Shown here piece by piece: positions 7,981-17,800 of a DNA stretch of 64,000 bases (its first letter is position 1; every line of letters begins with the position of its first letter). Below the pieces are notes generated by a model. It made no database searches, was not told the DNA's origin, and was given only the letters and a program-made list of their open reading frames with translations. A program made the position numbers and the translations under genes. This stretch comes from Paenibacillus phocaeensis (GTDB lineage Bacteria; Bacillota; Bacilli; Paenibacillales; Paenibacillaceae), in assembly GCF_900021165.1 (NCBI RefSeq), contig NZ_FCOQ01000009.1, positions 186,001-250,000 of the forward strand. The letters are read 5' to 3'.

Positions 7981-8847
7981 TTGAAACACCAGATGAGAAT
8001 TCATTCCTCCGGGAAAACCCGTGGCAGTTTCAAGCATCTCATTCCGTCAGTTGGCCGTGCCGCAGGCGTCATTGTCGGCGCACTGCTGGCTTCCGTCGGT
8101 TTAGAGCTGTTCCTGATGCCGCACAGTATCATTGTAGGAGGGATGACCGGGTTATCCGCATTGCTGGCGTTAAAGACGGAAATGCGGCTCGGATTGTTCC
8201 TGTTCCTGCTTAACCTGCCGTTGCTATTTCTCTATCGCAAAAATATTCATTGGTCCTACGGGATCTTTACTGTGATCGGAGTATTGGTGTTTTCACTCGG
8301 GACGCTTGTGCTCCATCCCTATCCCTCCCTGATTGGCGAGCCGCTGCTGGCGGCGCTGATCGGCGGAGGATCTCTCGGACTCGGTCTTGGGTTGGCCTTA
8401 CGTTTTGGCGGGGCGCTGGACATTGCGGAGAAAGCGTTGAATCAGCTCCCCTATCGCAGATTATCCCCGGATCGGATTCTGCTGCTGTTGAACTGCCTGA
8501 TCTTGATCGGTGCAGGCTTTCATTTTGGCTTTCTGCAGGCCCTCTATTCGGTGATCGCCTATCTATCCGCCTTCGAAACCGTTAAGCTTCCGGTTCAAGG
8601 CGGGCTCTTCACCCAAACGGTGCGGATTAAGAGCCGACATTGCGCCGCTATCCAGGGGGAGCTACTGCGGTATCTGAATCGCTCGGCCGTCTACCGGAAC
8701 GAACTCGCGGAGCCTGAGAAAGCCGAGGAGACCGGGAACGGAATCGGCATTCTGGAATGCCGGTGCCACCGATTGGAGAAGTCCCGATTGATTTCCATTG
8801 TCCATCAGTGCGATCGCGAAAGCGAAATTACGTTTGGTTCGAAGTGA
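7981..8847 (+). CDS. YitT-family membrane protein (DUF161 with DUF2179)
   Basis: 288 residues. About five to six membrane segments fill residues 25-195 (the VELFLMPHSIIVGGMTGLSA-like signature with the Gly-rich loop is typical), followed by a soluble C-terminal DUF2179-type domain with TQTVRIKSRH and RLISIVHQCD. Members are widespread in Firmicutes, and their transport role is largely unknown. AAGGAGGGG is 5 bp from the TTG start codon; an ATG 12 bp downstream is an alternative. It is 50 bp from khtT and probably co-transcribed. Confidence 0.85.
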   Translation: MKHQMRIHSSGKTRGSFKHLIPSVGRAAGVIVGALLASVGLELFLMPHSIIVGGMTGLSALLALKTEMRLGLFLFLLNLPLLFLYRKNIHWSYGIFTVIGVLVFSLGTLVLHPYPSLIGEPLLAALIGGGSLGLGLGLALRFGGALDIAEKALNQLPYRRLSPDRILLLLNCLILIGAGFHFGFLQALYSVIAYLSAFETVKLPVQGGLFTQTVRIKSRHCAAIQGELLRYLNRSAVYRNELAEPEKAEETGNGIGILECRCHRLEKSRLISIVHQCDRESEITFGSK

Positions 8848-8852
8848 TTACA

Positions 8853-8889
8853 ACGGAAGCCGCAGGGGTTGCCCCCCTGCGGCTTCCGT
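8853..8889. terminator. Perfect 16-bp hairpin after the yitT-like gene
   Basis: The stem ACGGAAGCCGCAGGGG with its exact complement has a 5-nt loop and begins 5 bp after the stop codon. The T-run is weak (GATTTCC), so termination may be inefficient, or the hairpin may serve as an RNA end or as a target for a mobile intron-like element. Confidence 0.65.
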
Positions 8890-9180
8890 GATTTCCGGAT
8901 GTGTCAAGCTTCCGGGCGGGCCTGTCCAAACCCCTGACCCGCCAATTATGGGCTAAAGTTGCGAACTGCGGCGAACCAGTGACAATCCCCCACGCCTGGG
9001 TACCCAGCCGAGATTGCTGCTGTGGGACGAGCCTCTTGTCCAACCTGAACATGCGCTTGTGAATCGAAATACGCATAGAGACGGCTTCATTGTTCCCCAA
9101 GCTGGGTAGCAGCGTGTTCCATGTTTCCATTTATTACTATGTTACTTGGCTTATCTCAATTTCGGCTCGATTCGATCAGC
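8890..9180. other. Structured non-coding segment, possible remnant of a mobile or RNA element
   Basis: There is no convincing gene in these 290 bp, but dyads are dense: GGCGGG (8916-8921) with CCCGCC (8939-8944), a 12-bp perfect palindrome CTGGGTACCCAG (8996-9007), and the hairpin GGACGAG-CCT-CTTGTCC (9026-9042). One minus-strand frame is open over the segment, but its protein resembles nothing and has no ribosome site. Such dyad density suggests a folded RNA or the non-coding end of a transposon (for example IS110- or IS200/IS605-like). The identity is not proven. Confidence 0.35.
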
Positions 9181-9185
9181 AGGCC

Positions 9186-10031
9186 TTAAAACTCCTCGTA
9201 GACCGCCGGATCCTGATTTCTTAACCGTCCGTCCGGGCGGGTTAAGCCGGAGATTCGCTCCATTTCTCCTTCGTCCAGCGTAAAGTCGAAGATCGAGAGG
9301 TTCTCCTGCTGCCGAACGGCGGAGGCCGATTTCGGGATAGACACAGCCCCCAGTTGATAATGCCAGCGCAATATAATCTGGGACACCGATTTTCCGTGAT
9401 GATTGGCGATTCGCCGAAGGGTCTCGTGATTGAATACGTCATTGCCGTGGGCAAGCGGGCTCCAGGATTCCGTAACAATCCCATGGGCCTCATGATAACT
9501 GCGCTGCTCCGCCTGATTAAAGAACGGATGGAGCTCAATCTGGTTCACGCTTGGCGTCACACCGGTCTCCTCCACCAGGCGGTCCAGGTGGTCGGGCAAG
9601 AAGTTGCTGACTCCGATCGAGCGGATCAGCCCCCATTTTCTCGCGTCAATCAATGCCTGCCAGGCCTCCGCATAGTGGCCTTGAATCGGATTGGGCCAAT
9701 GGATCAGATACAGGTCGTAATAATCCAGCTGCGCCCGATAAAGCGATTCCTGAATCGCCTTCACCGCTTTGTCGTACGTGTGGTAGCGCCCGGGGAGCTT
9801 GGACGCGATAACGAGCTCTTCTCTTGGGACTGCGGAGCGCCTAACGGCTTCCCCGACGGTTCCTTCGTTCTCGTAGTTATACGCAGAGTCCAGCAGGCGG
9901 TAGCCTGAGCGGATGGCGCTAGCGATCGACTGCACGCCTTCGCTGCCGCGGAGCCCGTACGTCCCCAAGCCGACCACCGGCAGCTTGATACCGTCATTCA
10001 GCGTAATTTCCGGAATGATTTGACCCAACAT
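9186..10031 (-). CDS. Aldo/keto reductase
   Basis: 281 residues, a full-length AKR (alpha/beta)8 barrel. The catalytic tetrad is visible: Asp and Tyr in LLDSAYNYENEG, Lys in ELVIASKLPG and His in YDLYLIHWPNP. The NADPH-binding C-terminal motif is IPKSASAVRQQENL. It should reduce aldehydes or ketones with NADPH in the cytoplasm, like the YvgN/YtbE group of Bacillus. The ATG at 10031 is chosen because AAGGAG is 5 bp before it; a GTG two codons upstream is less likely. It stands alone between two non-coding segments and so is probably monocistronic. The physiological substrate is unknown. Confidence 0.92.
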   Translation of the reverse strand: MLGQIIPEITLNDGIKLPVVGLGTYGLRGSEGVQSIASAIRSGYRLLDSAYNYENEGTVGEAVRRSAVPREELVIASKLPGRYHTYDKAVKAIQESLYRAQLDYYDLYLIHWPNPIQGHYAEAWQALIDARKWGLIRSIGVSNFLPDHLDRLVEETGVTPSVNQIELHPFFNQAEQRSYHEAHGIVTESWSPLAHGNDVFNHETLRRIANHHGKSVSQIILRWHYQLGAVSIPKSASAVRQQENLSIFDFTLDEGEMERISGLTRPDGRLRNQDPAVYEEF

Positions 10032-10116
10032 GAACACTCCTTTCGGATAAGTACTTTCAGGTTATCATATCCAGCGAGAATTTCATATCAAGGGGGGACG
10101 CCGGAACGGAAGCATT

Positions 10117-10294
10117 GTATACGAAAAAACGAACAGAAATCGCCGATAACGGCGATTTCCGCGCAATGTGTATGAAATTTCGTACAGAATTACCTCCAGG
10201 CAGGCCCAATCCCGAGATTCTGTATGAAATATCGAATAGATTCCTCTTTTGGGCCAAGGAAAAACAGTTTATATACGAAAAATCGATCCTATCC
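10117..10294. repeat. Array of four degenerate repeats with ~50-bp period
   Basis: A motif of about 23-25 bp starting GTATGAAATTTCGTACAGAA or a variant occurs at 10117, 10170, 10222 and 10271, that is at intervals of 53, 52 and 49 bp. Copies share a TATACGAAA/TATGAAAT start and a CGAA/CGTA centre but differ at several positions. The first spacer holds a perfect hairpin AAATCGCCG-ATAA-CGGCGATTT (10137-10158). It lies in the 355-bp gap between the aldo/keto reductase and the sugar operon. It is not a CRISPR: the copies are too different and no cas gene is near. It may belong to a dispersed intergenic repeat family. Confidence 0.6.
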
Positions 10295-10386
10295 GAACCT
10301 CAAATTTCGCAACCAGACCCGCCATGAGGAAACGCGAGCTTGATGGCCTCTAACTCTACCCCATATGAGGTCCTTGAACCGTTAAG

Positions 10387-12417
10387 CTAGACTCTGCCCA
10401 ACCCGCGATCCTTCAACAACTGGATAAACAAGCCGCCAACCACGGTGCGATGCTGAAATCCGATTTGCGCCGACGTCTTGGTGTCGTACCAATCCGTGAA
10501 CGGGACGCGGTCCCGCGTTTCGTTCAGGAACACCCAGAGCGGCTCGATGATCCGCTGGAAATCCTCGCGGCTCTCCGCCAGGGCTCCGGCCCAGACCAGC
10601 CAATCCGCCTTCGTATAGGCCGCCCGGTTATCCAGCGGCGTCCCGTACCGCTCCTGCTTCTGCACATACCAAGCCACCTCGCGGCGGATCGTCTCCTCCC
10701 CAAACAAGTTCGTACCGAAGATGCCGTCCCAAATCAGGTTATACTTCAGACTCCAGGTCCCCGGCTGCCCGAAGGCCAGCATCGTATGACTGTCGTCACT
10801 CGGATCGGCGGCCAACCCTTCCCACTGGCGGGCCATATCTGCAGCGGCCCGGCGATAACGCTCCGCCGGTTCTTCTTCACCCAGCAACCCGCACAATAAC
10901 CCGTAGCTGGCTACACCCATGACCGCTTTCGCCGAGAGGTTGGCATTGCGCGCCAAATGTCCGGCGAAATCGTCCGTGCACAGCTGATGCTCGGGATCAA
11001 GCCCATGCTCCACCAGGTAGTCGGCCCACCTTGCGAGCAACCAGCGGTGCTCCCGCACGAAATCAAGGTTCCCGTCGGCCAGCGTCACTGCGGCTGCCAT
11101 CACAAGCATATTGCCGCACTCCTCTACCGGCATTTGCCCCTCCAGCGCGTTGTCGCCATATACCTGGCCATTGGCAAGCGGGTATTGGCCGACGTCATGC
11201 GGTGCAAATTCGAAGGCCCAGGCGTCGCTGGCGGCGTATTTGAAGATCGGCCGCATCATGCCGCGAACCAGCTCGGGCTGGTAGAGCAAGAACATGGGAA
11301 TCGATGGATAACTTACGTCGACCGTAGCGATACAGCCGTTGCTGAAGCATTCCTTCGACATGAACAACACCTGTCCCTCGGGATCAAGGACCAGTTTATG
11401 CGCGGCAATCGCTTGCCGGTAGGAAAGGGACAAGATATCGGCGTATTTCTCCCCGCCAGCGCGGATCGCATCCTCGCGCAGCTTCGCATCAAACGCGTCG
11501 CAGCGCGCCAACAGGGACGGGTAGTCTCGGAACGCTTCGTCCAGCAGGGCCGGGACCGCTTTCCCGTCCTTCTTCCAATACGCCTCCAGCGGCTGGCCAA
11601 AATACTCGATCGCATATACGTCGTCATATGCAAGTACGATCAATTGCGATTTCGCGTCTGTCCCGGTAACCACGCCGGCATCCCACACGCAGGCCATGAC
11701 CAGCTCGGCCTCGCGAACCGGCTGAGGCTGAGCGATTGGCGCCGCACCTTCGCCAGGCCGGATTTCGCCTTCCCGGACAAACTGCTTGCGAACCTGCGCC
11801 CGATCCAGATATGTCCGCACATCCGGCGCTTGCTTGACAGCCAGCATGAAGGTTCCCCAATCGATGCGCTGATCGTCGCCGGAGACATGCAGCGGATTTT
11901 GCTCGGCATGGCTGACCTGCAATACGGTAAGGTCACCCTGCGCCTCTTCCCGCCAGGTGATCGCCTGATCGGTTTCGTTCACGCACCACTCCCCGGTGAC
12001 GTCTGTATACAGCCGCACCTGATGGGGCCGGCCATCGCGGGACCGCACACGGTAAGAGACATAGGAGGCCGGCCGCGACAACAGCTCCAGATCGTCCGGC
12101 AGCAGCGGACTCGTAAAGGTCACCTCCAGCTCAACGCCTGCCGCTTCGAACTGGTAGCGGGTGGAGAGCGCCGTGACTTCAAGTCCGGTTTGGTTCATTG
12201 CCAGCGGCTCCGTATAATACCGCTCCAGATTGGACTCGACGCGCCCGGCAAACCGCCAGGCCATGCCGTCGATATGAATCAAGCCGGTGAACGCCTGCCG
12301 GCGCCCGGTCCAATGGCGGGTGAAATCATCGGTCAGACGATCGGCCATCGACCAGACGCTGAAGTAGGGATCCATCGTTACCAAAGGTACTGCCGGTGGA
12401 CGCAATTTCGTATTCAT
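10387..12417 (-). CDS. GtaA-like protein (DUF5127/DUF4965/DUF1793), putative glycosidase or glutaminase
   Basis: 676 residues. The N-terminal beta-rich domain starts with VPLVTMDPYFSVWSMADRL and RHWTGRRQAFTGLIHIDG, the signature of the DUF5127 part of fungal glutaminase A-like proteins. An alpha/alpha-barrel follows with FSNGCIATVDVSYPSIPMFL, WAFEFAPHDVGQYPLANGQVYG and NRAAYTKADWLVWAGAL. Databases often call these glutaminases, but location after a GH38 mannosidase and a sugar ABC system suggests a role in breaking down a carbohydrate. There is no signal peptide, so it acts in the cytoplasm. It is the last gene of the operon. The family call is good; activity is open. Confidence 0.75.
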   Translation of the reverse strand: MNTKLRPPAVPLVTMDPYFSVWSMADRLTDDFTRHWTGRRQAFTGLIHIDGMAWRFAGRVESNLERYYTEPLAMNQTGLEVTALSTRYQFEAAGVELEVTFTSPLLPDDLELLSRPASYVSYRVRSRDGRPHQVRLYTDVTGEWCVNETDQAITWREEAQGDLTVLQVSHAEQNPLHVSGDDQRIDWGTFMLAVKQAPDVRTYLDRAQVRKQFVREGEIRPGEGAAPIAQPQPVREAELVMACVWDAGVVTGTDAKSQLIVLAYDDVYAIEYFGQPLEAYWKKDGKAVPALLDEAFRDYPSLLARCDAFDAKLREDAIRAGGEKYADILSLSYRQAIAAHKLVLDPEGQVLFMSKECFSNGCIATVDVSYPSIPMFLLYQPELVRGMMRPIFKYAASDAWAFEFAPHDVGQYPLANGQVYGDNALEGQMPVEECGNMLVMAAAVTLADGNLDFVREHRWLLARWADYLVEHGLDPEHQLCTDDFAGHLARNANLSAKAVMGVASYGLLCGLLGEEEPAERYRRAAADMARQWEGLAADPSDDSHTMLAFGQPGTWSLKYNLIWDGIFGTNLFGEETIRREVAWYVQKQERYGTPLDNRAAYTKADWLVWAGALAESREDFQRIIEPLWVFLNETRDRVPFTDWYDTKTSAQIGFQHRTVVGGLFIQLLKDRGLGRV

Positions 12418-12473
12418 CGCTTTATCTGCCTCCCATGCGGATCTCGTGTTTTCTATCGTTCAATCTCCATTGC

Positions 12474-14783
12474 TTATTTCGTCACCGTAATGCGTGTCCC
12501 TCCGTCTCCATGCTCATAATGAAGGAGCAAGGTACGGCTCTTCGCCTCCCATTCGAAGGGGATCGAGGCGGCACGATCCGGAGCAGCGCCGTTCCTTTGT
12601 CCGGGACGAAGCGCTTCAACCGATATCGCCGCCGGTCTCGCATCACAATGAATCCGCGCCACAGCCTGCAGCGGGCGGGGCCCCTTGGCCGTAAACGTAA
12701 TGCTGCGTTCATCTTCGCGGTAGTCCTCGATCCGGGAAGAGGCCGCGATAAGACCCGAGTGGATGCGGCCTGGTCCGGCATAAGCCAAATCATACAGTAG
12801 GGCTTGGCAGCCCGGCTGAACGATGACCTTCTCCCTGACGGGCAGGCCGGCATCAAGCAGATCAATGAACAAGCCTTCCAGCTCCAGCGGCATCTCGTGG
12901 ATCGACTCGGTCATGACGGAGGCGATCACATACGGACCGCGGCGAAGATGGAAATGGTTCTGCGGCTCCCAGTGGAGCGCGTCCGCCGGAGCCGACTTTT
13001 CGCGGAGTTCCTCAGCCTCAGAGGCTTGAGGCAACGTGGCGGGGCTGGCATCCGCCATCCCCTCCAACCTGCGCAGCACTTCCATTGCTTCCCGTACGGC
13101 GCGCCGGTACCGCTCCGCCGCTTCTGCGCTCGCCGCGATCCGATCCGGCCGCATCGGCAAATAGCTGACTAGTCCGGCACCAACCCGGGTGATCCCCTCC
13201 ACAGGAGCGTCCGCCTCAGGCGGCAGCCCCAGGCACTCGAACAAATGAGCCCGGGGAGTAGCATACCGCCGTCGTCCCTGGTTCCACCATTCGCGGACCC
13301 CATGATACGGGTCGCTGTCGTCCCCAACGTATATCAGCGCCCCGCCTTCCCTTACCCATTGGGCCAAAGCGCCGTGCAAATCCGGGGATTCCGGCTTCAT
13401 AAATTCATAACTTAAGATCAAAACGCGGTAATCGTCCAAATAACCGGTGAACCGTCGCACATTATCCAGCTGTACCGGTCGGATGGGCAGCCCGTGTTTG
13501 ACAAGCGGCAGCGTCAGCCCGTAAAAGGCCGAGAAATTCAGCAGTTCCAGCGCCGAGTCATCCGTCATCTCCACTTCATTCGTCCCGTCGTATTTCAGCA
13601 TGAAGCCGGACGTAACCGTCCCGATCCGTTTCCGCTGGAACATCGCCGAGTCAGCCAGGAGCACGCCCGCGACGGCGGCATTGCCGTACATCCGCACCTC
13701 CTCCTGCTCCATGTTCCCAAGCGTATGCATCACGTTCAGCAGCATCGTCCCGTATTCGGCCGGGATTCCCTCCTTGCCGCTGCCATCAGCGGACGGGTAT
13801 TGGCCCTCGAAAATCCGCCGGGGCCAAGGGGCTACCTCATAGCGGGCAACCTCTGGATGCAGCAGCGAGGCGATCAGTGTCTTCACGTAGTTCTCGCGGT
13901 AATCGGCCCAAGTCCGCTTCGGATCGTCCTCGATCGGATCGTGCAGGAACCACATGCGGCGGTGCGTCCCGCGCACCAGCTCCTGCATGATTCCGTATTC
14001 CAGGAACGCCGTCTCGAACGTCCGCTCCGCCCGGCTGCCTTCGTACACGTTCGCCGTCCGCGACGTCCCCGTCCAAATCTGGGCGATATAACCGTCAATC
14101 GTCGGCACGTCGAGCAGCCGGGACTCCGGGCTGATGATCCGCCACTGCGTGTAGTTGATCAAGCTGTGCGTCGGGACGAAAAACCGCAGCGGCCGATTAT
14201 ACCGGACCAGCGAATATTCCTTCAACGCCGAGCAGATGCGGTCCAGGCAGCGCGTATAAAGATAAGCCTTCAGCTTGGAAGCGCGGTATTGCGCGTCTTC
14301 CGAGGAATGGGGCGGCTGCCAGGGTTCGTTGTAGTAATTTTGCCATTCGCGCCGGAACGCCTCGGAATAGCCGCCCTCCACCCAAAATTCCGGCTCCTCC
14401 AGGTGGATGGCTTCCACGCCGGCGTCGACAGCGGGTCGAATGCGTTCCACAAGAAAGTCGGCATAGCTGATCGTTGGCACCATATAAGGAATATCTGCGG
14501 AGGTCCCGTGGATGATCGTCTCGCCGTCCTGATATTTCTGGGCTTCATCCCAATGGGAGCGGCCGTCCGTTTTCCCGTTCAGATAGTCCTGATAACCACC
14601 CCAGGACACCCCGGTCATCAGATGGACCCGGTAGCCTTGCTCCGCCCATTCACGGATCCGTTGAGGCATCGACTCGCCGATGCCATACACCATTACGAAG
14701 TCGGCCTGCAGGTCATACGAAGCGCCGAATCGGCTGCCTTCCTGAAACCCGGTTCGCTCTTCCGCCCGTGCTCTTCCTGTCAC
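12474..14783 (-). CDS. Unclassified glycoside-hydrolase-like protein (TIM barrel plus amidotransferase-like domain)
   Basis: 769 residues, cytoplasmic (no signal peptide). The first ~330 residues look like a TIM barrel with acidic motifs suited to catalysis (EAIHLEEPEFWVEGGYSEAF; LHDPIEDDPKRTW). The middle (about 350-510) resembles the class-I glutamine-amidotransferase-like domain of GH42 beta-galactosidases (VAGVLLADSAMF, DDYRVLILSYEFM, WVREGGALIYVGDDSD). The end is beta-rich. The family is not recognised with certainty. Its place between a GH38 mannosidase and a GtaA-like protein points to glycan breakdown. It uses a GTG start with GAGGAGGG 7 bp before it. Confidence 0.55.
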   Translation of the reverse strand: MTGRARAEERTGFQEGSRFGASYDLQADFVMVYGIGESMPQRIREWAEQGYRVHLMTGVSWGGYQDYLNGKTDGRSHWDEAQKYQDGETIIHGTSADIPYMVPTISYADFLVERIRPAVDAGVEAIHLEEPEFWVEGGYSEAFRREWQNYYNEPWQPPHSSEDAQYRASKLKAYLYTRCLDRICSALKEYSLVRYNRPLRFFVPTHSLINYTQWRIISPESRLLDVPTIDGYIAQIWTGTSRTANVYEGSRAERTFETAFLEYGIMQELVRGTHRRMWFLHDPIEDDPKRTWADYRENYVKTLIASLLHPEVARYEVAPWPRRIFEGQYPSADGSGKEGIPAEYGTMLLNVMHTLGNMEQEEVRMYGNAAVAGVLLADSAMFQRKRIGTVTSGFMLKYDGTNEVEMTDDSALELLNFSAFYGLTLPLVKHGLPIRPVQLDNVRRFTGYLDDYRVLILSYEFMKPESPDLHGALAQWVREGGALIYVGDDSDPYHGVREWWNQGRRRYATPRAHLFECLGLPPEADAPVEGITRVGAGLVSYLPMRPDRIAASAEAAERYRRAVREAMEVLRRLEGMADASPATLPQASEAEELREKSAPADALHWEPQNHFHLRRGPYVIASVMTESIHEMPLELEGLFIDLLDAGLPVREKVIVQPGCQALLYDLAYAGPGRIHSGLIAASSRIEDYREDERSITFTAKGPRPLQAVARIHCDARPAAISVEALRPGQRNGAAPDRAASIPFEWEAKSRTLLLHYEHGDGGTRITVTK

Positions 14784-14839
14784 GAATAAGCCCTCCTCAT
14801 CACCTAGAAGATTCGTTTGAAGCCGTCGCCCCGGCTTCC

Positions 14840-17800
14840 TTAAGCCAACTGAACGCGAATCGTCTTGATCTCAAACGGTGTAAAATGCAGCCGAACCAAA
14901 TCGGTATCCTCCGCCAGCAGCGCCGTTGGTTCTTCCATCAGGTTCGTCTCTTCAATGGTCCGGCAGGAGCGTCCGAAACTCAGCTCCCCCTCGGCCCCAG
15001 CTCCAGCCGTCTCGTACAGACGGACGATGAGATGGTCGCTGTCCTCGGCTTTCTTGACGGCTTCTACCATCACGTTCGGATGATCGATCGAGAGGAGCGC
15101 CTTCGAGCTGAGGCGCCCAGGATCCGCCGCCTCGCGGTCTGAAGCTGCTGCCGGGATCACCTCAGCCAGGGTGAGCGGTACATTCAGCTCATACCCTTTG
15201 CGGTAAACGCCGGCTTGGATGAAATCGCCCGCATGCGGATACAGGGCATAGGTGAAGCGGTGCTCCGCCCGATCGGCCTGCGGATCCGGGGACCCTGGGC
15301 TGCGCAGCAGGTTGAGATCCAACACGCCGCCTTCTGCACGGTGTCCGTATTTGCTGTCGTTGAGCAGCGCTACGCCATAATCCGGCTGTGACAGGTCAAG
15401 ATAATGGTGAGCGCAGATTTCATCGCGGGCAAATTCAATCACGTTATTCCGCGTTGTCGGCCGTTTCAGCACCCCAAACTGAATTTCACAGTTCACCTGA
15501 TCGCTGACGACGGTCACCGGAAAAGCGACCCGCAGCATTTTCCCACTCTCCCGCCAATCCGCTTCCGTATCGAAGCGCAGCAGACCATCGCCTTTCAGCA
15601 GCCGGATCGTTTGCTTCAACGTCGACTCTCCGTAGCGGTAAACCTGCTCGACGACCGCCTGCGGCCCCGACACGTAAGCGCGCCGGCTTTCCAGCGTCAT
15701 CGTCCCGGCAATCGTCTCGCGGTAATCGCGCGGGAAGTCCCAGGCATCGCCATCATCGTGATAAATCGTAAATACGTTGGCCTGCGTACCCGGTTGAACC
15801 GCTTCCCGTCCGGCAGCTTTGTCGTACAGCGATACGATGCTGCCGTTCTCGGCGAACCGAACTTCCAGGCGTTCGTTCTCCAGCCGGAGCTCCTCGGCGA
15901 TCAGCACCGTCTCCGGCACCAGCGTCTCTACCCCAGCCTGCTTCAGCTCGCGCCAGCCCATCGCCGGCACCTGCACATACTGCCAGTTGCCGCCCACGTT
16001 GACCCATTCCCGCCGCTCCCACGGCAAGGAATTAAACAGCACCGTCTCACCGGCAGCCGCACCGGATCGCGCGGCTGCGTGTCCATAAGCCTCCGCAATC
16101 ATCGCCTGCACTTCGCCAAGCAGTTTCGGGTAGCGTTCCAGCGATTCATCGTACACCCGGGTAATCGAGGAGCCCGGCAATATGTCATGGAATTGGTACA
16201 ACAGCACTTCCTTCCAGATCTCCTCCAGTCGATCCGAGGGATACGCTGCCAGGCCGTCACCGAGTGCGAGCCGCAGCGATGCCGCGAATTCCAGCTCGCG
16301 CAGGGCTTTCTCCAGCTTGCGGTTATACCACTTGTTGCGGCCTTGCGTGGTTAACGTCCCTTGGTGCTTCTCCAGATACAACTCCCCGCGGTAGGTTTGG
16401 AAACGGGAAGCTTCCTGTTCCAGCCGCTCGAAGAAGGCGATCGCCGGCTCCTGAATCACCGGAGGAAGCCCCAACAGGTTCTGCTCCCGTTCCAGCCGCT
16501 CCAGATGCTCTTCCCCTGGGCCGCCGCCGCCATCGCCGATCCCAAACAGCATCAGCGCATGCTCCGAGACGTTCCGGTCGAGGTAGGACTGCTCGATTTT
16601 GGCCAGCGAGCGCGGGGCCGCCGGACTGTTGTAGGTATCCTCCGGCGGCAGATGCGTCAGCACCTTCGTCCCGTCGATGCCCTCCCAGAGGAAGCTGTGA
16701 TGCGGATGGGTGTTGTAGGTGCTCCATGAGAGCTTCTGCGTCATCATGTAGTCAACGCCGGATTTCTTAAGCAGTTGCGGCAGACTGCCTGTATAACCGA
16801 ATACGTCCGGCAGCCACAACACCTTCATGTCCTTGCCAAACTCCTCCCGGAAAAACCGCTTGCCGTACAAAATTTGCCGTACCAGGGCCTCGCCGCCGGA
16901 GATATTCGTATCCGGTTCGACCCACATCGCGCCTTGCGCTTCCCAGCGTCCCTCGCGAATGCGTTCCTTCACCTCGGCATACAGCTGCGGATAATGCTCC
17001 TTCATCCACTGGTACAGCTGAGGTTGGCTTGCGCCGAACACGTAATTCGGGTATTTCTCCATGTTGCGAAGCGCCGTCGAGAACGTCCGGGCTCCCTTGC
17101 GGATCGTCTCGCGAATCGGCCACAACCAGGCCAAATCGATATGCGCGTGGCCGATTGCGCTGACCGTCAGCACGGGGTCGCCGCCCTTTTTCGCCAGCTC
17201 CCCGGCGACTCGTTCCTTCGCCTTATGCACCGATTCTTCATTCAATTCCGCGAGCAGGTGGGCCGCCTCATAGACGGACTGCAGCACCCGCGCTTTTCTG
17301 GCGCTCGAATCCGGCAGCTGCTCTACCAGCTCAATCAGCACTTCGAGATCGTAGGCTAATTGCCGCGCTTCCTCGTGGCATACGGCTACGGTCGCTTCCT
17401 TCAGCGTCCCGCTGCGATAATGGCCGAACAAGTCATTGCATCCGCCATCCCCCCAGAGGTCGACGATTTCCCCGCCGCGAGCGGCGGCGCTGACGTCCAC
17501 TACCCGTTTACCGGGCCGCCCCAGGCTGTAGTCAAACTCGGAGCTCACATTCGTCAAGCCTTGACGCGGGTTACCCGATTCGTCCACGAGGCACAGCTCT
17601 CCATTAATATCAATTAGAAGTACGATTTTGCGGCCAACCGCCGTTTCCGGAACGCTTCCCTGGAAATGAAACCAGGCGCAATCCCAAAGCTCTCCCCATT
17701 GATCCCCGGGCTGCAGCCGGACGTGCCGGCCGTTCTTCCGCTCGGCATAGGTGACCGGCTCTTTCGTCACCCAAGCTTCAACCTCCAGTTCCGCAACGGG

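Noticed and set aside
8828-9130. Minus-strand coding frame of about 100 residues
   Set aside because: It has no ribosome site, overlaps the end of the yitT-like gene and the terminator, and its product matches no recognisable family. The segment is better seen as structured non-coding DNA.
10117-10294. CRISPR array
   Set aside because: The repeats are regularly spaced but differ from one another at many positions, only four exist and no cas genes are near.
10115-10327. Plus-strand frame across the repeat array
   Set aside because: The frame is created by the repeats themselves and lacks a ribosome site.
10957-12519. Long plus-strand frame opposite the GtaA-like gene
   Set aside because: Antisense shadow; the minus-strand protein is clearly conserved in pattern.
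13494-14789. Long plus-strand frame opposite the 769-residue glycosidase-like gene
   Set aside because: It is Arg/His/Pro-rich, as is typical of the complement of a G+C-rich gene, without ribosome site.
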